Shown: positions 47,130 to 55,552 of the stretch, piece after piece
How positions within the stretch are numbered: position 1 is the stretch's first letter
How the letters are laid out: each line of letters opens with the position of its first letter
Assembly: GCA_021740785.1 (NCBI GenBank)
Contig: JAIOZI010000008.1
Span: 38,974-102,973 of the forward strand
Direction of reading: 5' to 3'
DNA from: Melioribacteraceae bacterium
Lineage (GTDB): Bacteria > Bacteroidota > Ignavibacteria > Ignavibacteriales > Melioribacteraceae
Length of the DNA: 64,000 nt
Translations under genes and position numbers: made by a program
Notes under the pieces: model-generated
Databases searched by the model: none
The model's input: only the letters and a program-made list of their open reading frames with translations
What the model was told of the DNA's origin: nothing

Positions 47130-49979
47130 ATGAACATCGTTAAATTGTTTTTATTAACTCTCATTTTATCTTATCCAATATTTGCTCAAGCTGATTGGTT
47201 CACTGCTGACTTCAGTAACGAAAGTGCATCCGAACATTGGACGCCGGTTACCGGAGATTGGAAGTTCGAAAATGGGAAGGTTTCTATTAACCCGAAGGCT
47301 TATGATCAACTTTTAAAATCGGATTACTATGTTCATCCCAATGCGCCATACACTATTGAAGTGATGTTAAAAGGTGAACGCGCCGGTATTTTCTTTGGAT
47401 TGAGTGAGGAGAATTCGAAATATTATTCTCATATGATTAGGTTCGACGGGACTAGTATTCTCGTGGGTTATTTTACTCCATCCAAAGATTTTACAGCCAC
47501 AAGTGTATTTACAGTAGATGAGAAACCCAGCGATTGGACAAAACTGGAAGTTCACATCGATGCCGAATATAACCGTTTTAGAATCACTGTAAACGATGAG
47601 GTAATAGGAGTTGAAAAAGAACTCATCTTCCCTTCAGGTTATGTCGGATTAGAAGCATCGGAAGGATTAAATGAATTCCAATATCTAAAAGTACTCGGAT
47701 TTGTGAATGAAAATAATCCGTTATATCCTCAAATGGATAGACCTTATATTCCATACCGGGTAGAGTATCTTAAAACAACCGGTGATTATATTACAGTCTA
47801 TGATAAAGAAAATGAGAAGCTTGTTAATATTGACAGAAGAGGTTTGGTAAAAGAAATCGAAATTGCTTCTTTTGTGCCCCAAATTATCGACAATGCATAT
47901 GTAAACGGAATTAAGTATATAATTGACGGAAATAAAATCAGACGTTTTGATAATGATGCAAATGAACTTGAACCGTTTACTGCTAAAATGAGTATACCGG
48001 TTTGCTTAATTGCTGATAATGATGCTCTTTATGTTTCCGATCCCGGAATGGCAAAAATATTTAAATTCGATTATGATGGAAATGTTACGGCTGAATTTTC
48101 CGGCTCAAGTATCGGTGGATTAATCGCACCTCATTCAATTGATTTTTACAACAACAATACAATAGCAATTGCAGATTTAGATAAAATTGTTTTTGTCAAC
48201 AAGGATTTCCGGGAGATTGAACCTGTTATAAAATCAGAGAAAGATGAATATGTAATTGAATGGGAAAATACTGATGATATACATCCATTCGTTCAATTTT
48301 CTTCCGATGGTAAAGTTTGGAAAAGATTCGAAGCAGAAACTTCTTCGGATGGAAAAACCAACAAAGCTGTAATTGATCAGTTAGAACCGTTAACCAGATA
48401 TTCATATAAATTAACGCCGACGTTAAAAGTTATTCCGGGACAAAAGGCTAAACCGACTGAATTTCGATTGGTTACTCCTGCAAATGATCAAAATTTGCTG
48501 ATTTATAATAGACTGCCGCTGTTATTCATGGTTTACAGAACAATTTCATATAGAGACAGATATCCGGAAGATCAGTTTCCTCAAGTGCCTTGGGGAAGAA
48601 CTCTTTCGGACGATGAGCTAGAATATCTCCGCACGAAAGCGACACAATTCAATACAGATTTTTATTTTAGAAATTCATCTTGCAGGGTAGTATTTGATTG
48701 GGATTTTTACATAATTGAAGATACACTTTGGTTATCGGATGTTGGTAATGAAGACCCATATTGGTTATCTCCGAATCAACGGGTTACAAAAGATTTCGAG
48801 AGAATTTCGGAGGAACTAGGAAAAGAACCGACTGATTATGCCGGTGTGATTTGTTCCTATGCATGGTTGAATTACCCGGATAGAAAAACGAGTGCACTGC
48901 GTGATCCATCGGCATCTGATGGAATTAATATCAGACAAGCTTACGGCGGAGCTGCAGTAGGTGTTCCCGCTCCTTGGAAATATGGGGAAACCAGCGGCTA
49001 TAATGGAAATCCAAATCCGGGTCCGCACAGCCGCCAGGATTGGCTGATAACACATGAATTCCATCATCAAATTGATGCTTTATTTAATTGGAGCGGTTTT
49101 CCTGAATATTATCATGCAGATATGCCCTGGGTGATGCCCAGAAGATTTGGTGAAGATTTTGATTTTAATGCATGGATCATACGAAATCAAAATCCCGAAG
49201 ATTGGCTTGCTCTTAAATTCGGGAATCTTGAAAAAACTGTGGATGCAGATAATGACGGATTACCCGATGATGATCCCACTCTTCCTTTTGACGAAAAAAG
49301 ATTAGGCGGGGATCCGGCAAAAGTTGATACCGACGGTGACGGATTAACGGATCTTGAAGAATTTATGGCGGGTAATTCATTAAGTACAAAACTCGATGAT
49401 CCGGATTCAGACAAAGACGGAATTAATGATAAAGATGATCCCGAACCTCTATATGCGATCGATCCGGAAATTCAAAAATCCGTAAACGATGAAAATCTTA
49501 TTTGGAACGATTTCGGTGATATTTCCGGGGAAGATTATGAAAGTCAGCTTTCATTGGCATGGACAGAAAGTAACCTTTATTTCAAATCTGAATCGACAAA
49601 ACCGGTTAATATAATGTTGAATATCGACGCTGAAGGAGACGGCTGGTTTCACGGTTTGGATAATATTCAAATAAGAATTAGTAATGACGGTACTAAAAGC
49701 GAAGTAGTTGAATATTATTTACGTGATTGTTCAAGTTGGACCGCACCGCCGAAAGATATTCGCGATGTATTGAGTACAGATAATCTGAAATATGACATTG
49801 AAGATAATGATGGAAATATTGAAACAATAATTGCAATCCCTAACTTACCCGAGTATGGGTTTGATCTTTCTTCGGGTAAAGAATTCGGAATCAGAATCGG
49901 TCTACAAACTTCAACAGATAGATGGGTTTGGGACGAATTATTTGAGCGTAATTACATGATGTTAATGAAGTTAAAGTAG
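47130..49979 (+). CDS. Secreted putative metallopeptidase (HEFHH-type) with type-3 calcium repeats
   Basis: A 949-residue protein with a signal peptide ending FAQ. The N-terminal 190 residues form a LamG-like sandwich (WFTADFSNESASEHW, KFENGKVSINP). Residues about 195-370 look propeller-like (VDRRGLVKEIEI-type repeats), followed by an FnIII-like module to about 450. The core holds LITHEFHHQIDALFNW with H642, E643 and H646, then YYHADMPWVMPRRFGEDFDFNA. This matches the 26719 protein in the HExxHxIDAxF, HxDxPW and GExxDF blocks. Acidic repeats (about 700-770; DTDGDGLTDLEEF, DSDKDGINDKDD) and a CBM9-like C-terminal module (about 785-949) follow. There is no T9SS sorting domain, unlike its relative, so it may stay periplasmic. 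It leads an operon with the cytosolic GH172 nine bases downstream. Confidence 0.72.
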   Translation: MNIVKLFLLTLILSYPIFAQADWFTADFSNESASEHWTPVTGDWKFENGKVSINPKAYDQLLKSDYYVHPNAPYTIEVMLKGERAGIFFGLSEENSKYYSHMIRFDGTSILVGYFTPSKDFTATSVFTVDEKPSDWTKLEVHIDAEYNRFRITVNDEVIGVEKELIFPSGYVGLEASEGLNEFQYLKVLGFVNENNPLYPQMDRPYIPYRVEYLKTTGDYITVYDKENEKLVNIDRRGLVKEIEIASFVPQIIDNAYVNGIKYIIDGNKIRRFDNDANELEPFTAKMSIPVCLIADNDALYVSDPGMAKIFKFDYDGNVTAEFSGSSIGGLIAPHSIDFYNNNTIAIADLDKIVFVNKDFREIEPVIKSEKDEYVIEWENTDDIHPFVQFSSDGKVWKRFEAETSSDGKTNKAVIDQLEPLTRYSYKLTPTLKVIPGQKAKPTEFRLVTPANDQNLLIYNRLPLLFMVYRTISYRDRYPEDQFPQVPWGRTLSDDELEYLRTKATQFNTDFYFRNSSCRVVFDWDFYIIEDTLWLSDVGNEDPYWLSPNQRVTKDFERISEELGKEPTDYAGVICSYAWLNYPDRKTSALRDPSASDGINIRQAYGGAAVGVPAPWKYGETSGYNGNPNPGPHSRQDWLITHEFHHQIDALFNWSGFPEYYHADMPWVMPRRFGEDFDFNAWIIRNQNPEDWLALKFGNLEKTVDADNDGLPDDDPTLPFDEKRLGGDPAKVDTDGDGLTDLEEFMAGNSLSTKLDDPDSDKDGINDKDDPEPLYAIDPEIQKSVNDENLIWNDFGDISGEDYESQLSLAWTESNLYFKSESTKPVNIMLNIDAEGDGWFHGLDNIQIRISNDGTKSEVVEYYLRDCSSWTAPPKDIRDVLSTDNLKYDIEDNDGNIETIIAIPNLPEYGFDLSSGKEFGIRIGLQTSTDRWVWDELFERNYMMLMKLK

Positions 49980-49988
49980 GATAAAAAT

Positions 49989-51065
49989 ATGTACAACGGA
50001 TTGAATTTAGGATTGGGAAACTTGCCGCTTTTGTCAAAAGCAAAGAGCCGTTCAATTACACCGGAAAATTTCACCGGTGAAAAGGGCAAAGGCGGAATGG
50101 CGACAGAAGGAACCGGTGTAAAACCAGCCAGAGATTTGGGTCAAGGTTGGAAAATTTCACCATCAGTTAAAATAAAACCGAACGAGACTTTTACAGTCGC
50201 AGAAATAAATGAATCCGGAGCAATTCAACATATTTGGATGACCCCGACAGGCGTTTACCGGTTTTTGGTATTACGAATTTATTGGGATGGCGAAGAGAAT
50301 CCATCGGTTGAAGTTCCACTCGGAGATTTTTTCGCCTGCGGATTGAATGAGTTCTCACTTGTAAATTCAATCCCGGTTTGTGTTAATCCGGGAAGCGCTT
50401 TCAACTGTTATTGGGAGATGCCTTTCCGGAAAAGCTGTAAAATTACAGTCGAAAATCTTAATCCGGAGGAGATAACATTATTCTATCAAATTGATTATTC
50501 ACTAACAGAAATTGAAGAAGATGCTGCTTACTTTCATGCTCAATTCAGGAGACAAAATCCGCTTCCATATAAAAAAGATTATGTAGTCGTTGATCAAATA
50601 AAAGGTTGGGGACATTTTGTAGGAATGTATATGCTTTGGGGAGTAAACAATAACGGATGGTGGGGTGAAGGAGAAGTAAAATTCTTTATGGATGGTGATG
50701 ATAAATTTCCGACTATATGCGGTACAGGAACAGAAGATTATTTTTGCGGATCATATGATTTTGAAAATCGTGAGGAGAAGAAGTATGTTTATTTTTCAAC
50801 ACCATACGCAGGGTTAGTTCAAATTACAAAACCAGATGGTTTGTATAAATCCCAGCAGCGTTTTGGAATGTATAGATGGCATATAATGGATCCTGTTAGA
50901 TTTGAAAAGGATTTACGGGTTACAGTTCAGGCATTAAGCTGGCGTTCCGATGGACGATATCTCCCGCTTCAAGATGATATTTCATCAGTTGCATTTTGGT
51001 ATCAATCCGAACCGCATAATAAATTTCCGGAACTTCCAGATAAAGATTTCTTGGAGATTATCTAA
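49989..51065 (+). CDS. Cytosolic GH172 (DUF2961) glycosidase
   Basis: A 358-residue protein without a signal peptide and consisting almost only of the GH172 domain: SRSITPENFTGEKGKGGMA, AIQHIWMTPTGVYRFLVLRI, YWDGEENPSVEVPLGDFF, VKFFMDGDDKFPTICGTGTEDY, AFWYQSEPH. It shares the GTGTEDY active-site stretch with the secreted enzyme at 29589 but lacks the C-terminal modules. GH172 enzymes act on alpha-D-fructofuranosyl or alpha-D-arabinofuranosyl bonds; this one would finish imported oligosaccharides in the cytoplasm. It lies nine bases after the 47130 gene and three bases before a sugar-binding lipoprotein and an isomerase, which suggests that the released sugar is the isomerase substrate. Confidence 0.88.
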   Translation: MYNGLNLGLGNLPLLSKAKSRSITPENFTGEKGKGGMATEGTGVKPARDLGQGWKISPSVKIKPNETFTVAEINESGAIQHIWMTPTGVYRFLVLRIYWDGEENPSVEVPLGDFFACGLNEFSLVNSIPVCVNPGSAFNCYWEMPFRKSCKITVENLNPEEITLFYQIDYSLTEIEEDAAYFHAQFRRQNPLPYKKDYVVVDQIKGWGHFVGMYMLWGVNNNGWWGEGEVKFFMDGDDKFPTICGTGTEDYFCGSYDFENREEKKYVYFSTPYAGLVQITKPDGLYKSQQRFGMYRWHIMDPVRFEKDLRVTVQALSWRSDGRYLPLQDDISSVAFWYQSEPHNKFPELPDKDFLEII

Positions 51066-51067
51066 TT

Positions 51068-52000
51068 ATGAAAATCAACTCTATTCTAAAGTCAATAAGT
51101 TTTTTCCTTGCTGTATTTTTGATTTTAAGCTGTGGTGATAAAGAGGAAGTAAAAAAATATGTGATCGGTTTTTCACAATGCAACAGCGCTGAGCCGTGGC
51201 GAGAGGCGATGAATAAAGAAATGATGAAAGAAGCAGAGAATTATCCTGAAATTGAATTGCTGATTTCTGACGGAAACCAGGATAATTCGAAACAGGTTGC
51301 TGATATTGAAAATTTCCTTGTCAGAGAAATTGATTTGCTGATTGTATCCCCAAATGAAGCCCAGCCACTGACAGCAATCGTTGAAAAAGTATATAATCAA
51401 GGAATTGCGGTAATAGTTTTAGATCGTAAAATTCTCTCAGAAAAGTACACGACATTTATTGGCGCTGATAACGTAATAATTGGAGAAGCTGCCGGAAAAT
51501 ATGCGGCTGAACTACTAAACGGAAAAGGAAAAATTATTGAAATATGGGGATTGAAAGGTTCTACACCCGCACAGGAACGTCATGATGGATTTATAAAAGG
51601 ATTAGCCGGAAATCCCGGTATTGAAATTATTTACGAACAAGATGGTGCATGGCTGAGACGAAAAGGAAGAGAAATAATGGAAAACGCTCTTCAGAGATTT
51701 TCCAATATTGATTTGGTTTATGCCCATAATGATCCGATGGCAATGGGCGCATACTTAGCTGCTCAAAATGCCGGAAGAGAAAACGAAATATATTTCCTCG
51801 GTATTGATGCGCTACCCGGCGCCGAAGGGGGTGTGCAGGCTGTTGTTAATAATCAACTTGAGGCAACTTTTTTATATCCAACCGGGGGATCGCTTGCGAT
51901 TAAAACAGCAGTAAAAATTTTGAATAATCAGGAAACAGAAAAAAATATTACGCTTGAGACTGAAACCATCGATTCATCAAATGCTGAGAAGTATTTGTAA
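51068..52000 (+). CDS. Sugar ABC transporter substrate-binding lipoprotein (ribose type)
   Basis: A 310-residue periplasmic-binding protein of the RbsB/family-4 type, anchored as a lipoprotein (LILSC, cysteine 22). Typical blocks are YVIGFSQCNSAEPWREAMNKEM, EIDLLIVSPNEAQPLTAIVEK, GIAVIVLDRKI, GKIIEIWGLKGSTPAQERHDGF and DLVYAHNDPMAMGAYLAAQ. It should capture a monosaccharide such as a pentose or deoxyhexose in the periplasm and deliver it to the RbsA/RbsC-like ATPase and permease at 54060 and 55553. The isomerase gene and a hairpin cluster lie between them. Confidence 0.9.
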   Translation: MKINSILKSISFFLAVFLILSCGDKEEVKKYVIGFSQCNSAEPWREAMNKEMMKEAENYPEIELLISDGNQDNSKQVADIENFLVREIDLLIVSPNEAQPLTAIVEKVYNQGIAVIVLDRKILSEKYTTFIGADNVIIGEAAGKYAAELLNGKGKIIEIWGLKGSTPAQERHDGFIKGLAGNPGIEIIYEQDGAWLRRKGREIMENALQRFSNIDLVYAHNDPMAMGAYLAAQNAGRENEIYFLGIDALPGAEGGVQAVVNNQLEATFLYPTGGSLAIKTAVKILNNQETEKNITLETETIDSSNAEKYL

Positions 52001-52044
52001 TAGATAAGTAAATAAAGATTTGATTTCACAATTACAGGTCATAT

Positions 52045-53760
52045 ATGAAAGCAAAAGTATTGTCCCAAAATGTTAAGACTAATCAAGGTAATCCTGTGAT
52101 AGGTCTTTTTGCAACATGCGATCCGCGCATTGATCAATCATCACGCAAACGTGCTCAAAATATTATAAAGATGACAGCCGACAACCTTTCAGATAAGATC
52201 AAATTACCAAACGGTGCGAAAGTACCGGTAGTATTCTCTGATGTTTTAATTGATACAGAACGCGAAGCCGATATAGTCGCCAAACAATTTTTAGCTGCCG
52301 GCGTAAATGTATTAATCGGGCTGCCGGACACTTGGGCATTTCCGCAATTAACATTACTTTCCTTGATTAGTAATTTCCCAAAAGATACACCGCTTAATTT
52401 TACATGCGGTAATAGCGGACCGCGTCCGGGAGTTGTGTTTACTCATGCAGTCTCAGGAGCAGTTGCGCAATCAGGAAGGTTAATGCATATCAATGTTGGG
52501 AATTGGCCGGACGAAGGACTTAATCCTAAAATGTCCGACAAGACAATGAAGGATTTGATTGATTGGACATACTCAGCAGTAACATATCAATACCTAAAAG
52601 GTAAGCGAGTCGTTATTTTCGGTCACGATTCGATGGGAATGGAAACAGCACTGCCTCATGTAATCGAAACCAGAAACACATTCGGGGTGGAAATCACAAG
52701 ATTGGATATGAAATTACTGGCGGATATGCTGAACAAAAATGCTTATGATAAAACAGAATTGAAATCGTTAAGAAATTGGCTCAATAAACATGCGGGAAAA
52801 CGTCTTGAACTCAAAACTAAAATTGATTCCGAAAGGCTGGATAAAAGTTTAGCTATGTATTTAATCGTACGTGATTTGATGAAAGACTTGGATGCTGTCG
52901 GCGGAGGCTTTATGAGTCAGTTAGAATGGGGCTCCGACTTACGCGGTACTCCTCTTCCCGTGGCGGATATCATGGAGTCATTGTTTAACTCTTCCTTTGA
53001 TCATAATGGAAAAAAAGCCGTTACTCCTTATGCAACGGAAGCGGATGTACAGGGATTACTTACACAGCTTTTCATGACTTACCTTTCCGGTGGCAATCCG
53101 CCTCTGTTTATGGATTTCCGAAAAGTGTGGGAAGGTTGGGAAGTTCAGAATCTTGTGAAAAAGAATAAAATTGATGTTGATGAAAATCAAATTTGGTATC
53201 AAAAAGGATTTGTTGATGGAGATAATTCCGGATCAGCATCTTTTGATTGGGCTGCATTACCCGGCACATCCCAGGATTATATAATGAAGAAAATATCATT
53301 TCCGTTAGCCGACAATTTATATTTTCCGGGAATGGGGAATTCCGTCTCATTTTTTTCACCCGGCGGCATCGAAGGTATTGCTGCGCGGCTTGCATATAGC
53401 TCACTCTCCGGAATGTTTTCAATGGTTTGGGACGAAGCGGAAACAGTTGGTCTTCCTGAAAAGTTGGCAGCTATTGTTGCAAATACATCGAACCCAACGT
53501 GGCCGCATACTTTTGTTACTCCTAAACATGCATCCATGCATGAATATAAACATTATGCACCGGCTAATCATTTTCACATGACTTGGAACCTGGAGACTTC
53601 ACGACTTCAATACTGGATGGATATGACGAACACTCTTTCGGTTACACCCTGGCAGAATATGCCGCGATTAAGGGAAGGTATTGATAGACCGCTTCCATTG
53701 CTCTATATATTAAACGGCGGAGAAGATAATTCTAAAATTTTGAGAAAAGGAAACGTTTAA
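52045..53760 (+). CDS. fucI: L-fucose/D-arabinose isomerase-family enzyme
   Basis: A 571-residue protein close to the usual FucI length (about 590). It opens with NPVIGLFATCDPRIDQSSRKR and contains the FucI-type catalytic triad equivalents: E332 in YATEADVQG, D357 in FMDFRKV and H509 in NHFHMTWN. These correspond to the manganese ligands of E. coli FucI, within LLNSSFDWNG- and DVRTYW-like surroundings that are conserved here (LFNSSFDHNG). The family interconverts aldoses and ketoses: L-fucose to L-fuculose and D-arabinose to D-ribulose. Overall similarity to E. coli FucI looks moderate, so the natural substrate may be D-arabinose or another sugar. It is cotranscribed with a cytosolic GH172 and a sugar-binding protein. 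No fuculokinase or aldolase gene is in the window. Confidence 0.85.
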   Translation: MKAKVLSQNVKTNQGNPVIGLFATCDPRIDQSSRKRAQNIIKMTADNLSDKIKLPNGAKVPVVFSDVLIDTEREADIVAKQFLAAGVNVLIGLPDTWAFPQLTLLSLISNFPKDTPLNFTCGNSGPRPGVVFTHAVSGAVAQSGRLMHINVGNWPDEGLNPKMSDKTMKDLIDWTYSAVTYQYLKGKRVVIFGHDSMGMETALPHVIETRNTFGVEITRLDMKLLADMLNKNAYDKTELKSLRNWLNKHAGKRLELKTKIDSERLDKSLAMYLIVRDLMKDLDAVGGGFMSQLEWGSDLRGTPLPVADIMESLFNSSFDHNGKKAVTPYATEADVQGLLTQLFMTYLSGGNPPLFMDFRKVWEGWEVQNLVKKNKIDVDENQIWYQKGFVDGDNSGSASFDWAALPGTSQDYIMKKISFPLADNLYFPGMGNSVSFFSPGGIEGIAARLAYSSLSGMFSMVWDEAETVGLPEKLAAIVANTSNPTWPHTFVTPKHASMHEYKHYAPANHFHMTWNLETSRLQYWMDMTNTLSVTPWQNMPRLREGIDRPLPLLYILNGGEDNSKILRKGNV

Positions 53761-53791
53761 CATCTTGTTCAACTTTGTACGAAAACGTTTT
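53751..53791. promoter_or_regulatory. Pair of AAACGTTT palindromes, possible operators for another regulator
   Basis: AAACGTTT (53751-53758, overlapping the last codons of the isomerase) and AAAACGTTTT (about 53782-53791) are centred about 32 bp apart, three helical turns. Central-CG palindromes suit LacI-family proteins, but these differ from the TGTTAACGTTAACA sites. The evidence is weak because the sequence is AT-rich. Confidence 0.25.
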
Positions 53792-53795
53792 TATT

Positions 53796-54014
53796 ATCCC
53801 AGATTTTCCATTGGAAAATCTGCCCTTCGGGCCGACAATTTGTAAGTTGAGAAATATCAGATCCTCAGCCATATAGAAATTTTGGAATTCGTTATTTAAG
53901 TAAAATATTTTTCTTACAAATTGTCGGGGTTAATCCCGCAACATAAAATGTTTTATAAAACATTTTATGAGCGACCAGCGGCAAAAAATTCATTTTCAAT
54001 GAATTTTTTGGGAT
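53796..54014. repeat. Cluster of nested hairpins and palindromes between isomerase and ABC genes
   Basis: This 219-bp non-coding stretch is bounded by ATCCCA and TGGGAT and holds, in order: AGATTTTCCA/TGGAAAATCT (53801-53821); GCCC-TTC-GGGC (53822-53832); a 15-bp arm pair CCGACAATTTGTAAG (53832-53846) with CTTACAAATTGTCGG (53913-53927); a small CGGG/CCCG hairpin (53925-53938); a perfect 28-bp palindrome (53942-53969); and AAAAAATTCATT/AATGAATTTTTT (53983-54009). The density of symmetric elements suggests a structured RNA, a REP/MITE-like element or a processing and attenuation region rather than a simple spacer. Confidence 0.6.
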
Positions 54015-54059
54015 TATATAGTTAACATATTGATTGAATACAATTAGCCGGAAGATTAA

Positions 54060-55550
54060 ATGCTTTCATTTAGTGAAATCTCAAAATCCTATTCGGGGAA
54101 TGAAGTTCTTCATGATGTATCATTTGATATTGATTATGGGGAAATTACAGCTCTGGTTGGTGAGAACGGAGCAGGTAAATCAACACTTATGAAAGTTTTA
54201 AGCGGTGTCATTAAAGAATATACCGGTAAAATAATTGTTGGTAATGAAGTAAGGGAATTTAACTCACCGCGTGAAGCGGAACTAGCAGGTATTTCTATTA
54301 TTCATCAAGAGCTGAATCTAATTGAGGACCTTACAATTGCAGAAAATATTTTTCTTGGTAGAGAACCTGTAACAAAATTTGGTCTGCTCGATTTTGAAAA
54401 ACTTTACGAAGATGCAGATGAAATTTTACGCGGATTTGAATTCCCTTTTTCTTCCAAAACAAAAGTGAGCGATTTAAACGTAGGCTGGCAGCAAATTGTT
54501 GAGATAGCAAGAGTCTTTTCGATTGATTCACGAATAATAATTATGGATGAACCGACTTCGGCATTAACGGAAAGTGAAATCCGGATATTATTTGAAAAGA
54601 TAAAAATTCTTAAAAATCAAGGGAAAGCAATAATATTCATATCTCATCGTTTGGAAGAAGTTTTTGAACTAGCGGATGAAATCGTTGTTCTTAGTAACGG
54701 CTGCTTTGTCGGAAAATTTAAAAATGAACAAATCATCAAGTCTGAACTTATCAGTAAAATGATCGGGAAGAAACATTACGAAACACAAAGAACTATCAAT
54801 GATATTGAAAATGAAATCCTATTAAATGTTGATGGAGTTGATGTTTACAATAAGAAAAAAATTATATCCGGTGTCAACTTCAAATTGAAAAAGGGAGAGA
54901 TTTTAGGTTTAGCAGGATTATTGGGATCCGGTAAATCAGAGTTTCTCAAATTTTTATATGGAAAAAAATCATATCTATTCACCGGAACGATTGAATTGAA
55001 AGGAAAGAAAATAATTCCGAAGTATCCTCATTGTTCGATAGATGAAAATGTTTATTATATATCCAAGGATAGAAAGCGTGACGGAATTTTAACGGGAATG
55101 AATATTACTGAAAATAGTACAATTTCGGTATTGCAAAATTATGTTAAGTATGGCTGCTTGAATAAGAAAATGGAAAGACAAGAAGTTAATGCTGAAGCAG
55201 AGTTTCTTAACATAAAAATGAATTCACTTCAGCAGCCTATCGAAACATTAAGCGGCGGAAACCAGCAAAAGGTATTGCTGGGAAGGGGATTGCTGACAGA
55301 CCCGGAATTATTATTACTTGATGAACCAACACGCGGAATTGATGTCGGAGCGAAAGAAGAAATTTACAACATACTCATGGAATTAGCCTCCGAAGGAATA
55401 TCACTTATCATTAGCTCATCCGAAATTCCTGAATTATTGAGAATCTGTGATAGAATTTTAGTCTTTTCACGCGGTAAACAAAGAGCTGTATTTAATACAT
55501 CCGAAACGAATGGAGAAGAAATTCTTCAATTTGCATTTATGGAAGATTAA
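54060..55550 (+). CDS. Sugar ABC transporter ATPase, RbsA/MglA-like (double ABC)
   Basis: A 496-residue protein with two ABC domains in one chain, the standard RbsA layout. Domain 1 has Walker A GENGAGKST at residues 34-42, signature VGWQQIVEIARV and Walker B IIIMDEPTSAL. Domain 2 has a degenerate Walker A, GLLGSGKSE, and the strong signature LSGGNQQKVLLGRGL with LLLDEPTRGIDVG. Such asymmetric sites are normal for this family. It powers the permease two bases downstream and would work with the binding lipoprotein at 51068. GGAAG precedes the ATG. It is unlikely to serve the MalFG-type importer at 7876, which needs a MalK-type ATPase. Confidence 0.94.
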   Translation: MLSFSEISKSYSGNEVLHDVSFDIDYGEITALVGENGAGKSTLMKVLSGVIKEYTGKIIVGNEVREFNSPREAELAGISIIHQELNLIEDLTIAENIFLGREPVTKFGLLDFEKLYEDADEILRGFEFPFSSKTKVSDLNVGWQQIVEIARVFSIDSRIIIMDEPTSALTESEIRILFEKIKILKNQGKAIIFISHRLEEVFELADEIVVLSNGCFVGKFKNEQIIKSELISKMIGKKHYETQRTINDIENEILLNVDGVDVYNKKKIISGVNFKLKKGEILGLAGLLGSGKSEFLKFLYGKKSYLFTGTIELKGKKIIPKYPHCSIDENVYYISKDRKRDGILTGMNITENSTISVLQNYVKYGCLNKKMERQEVNAEAEFLNIKMNSLQQPIETLSGGNQQKVLLGRGLLTDPELLLLDEPTRGIDVGAKEEIYNILMELASEGISLIISSSEIPELLRICDRILVFSRGKQRAVFNTSETNGEEILQFAFMED

Positions 55551-55552
55551 TA

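Noticed and set aside
53796..54014. Reading the palindrome cluster as a CRISPR array or integron attC site
   Set aside because: The elements are different hairpins, not equal repeats with equal spacers, and no cas or integrase gene is near.
54060..55550. Assigning the ATPase to the MalFG-type importer at 7876
   Set aside because: It has the double-domain RbsA architecture and is adjacent to its own RbsC-like permease.
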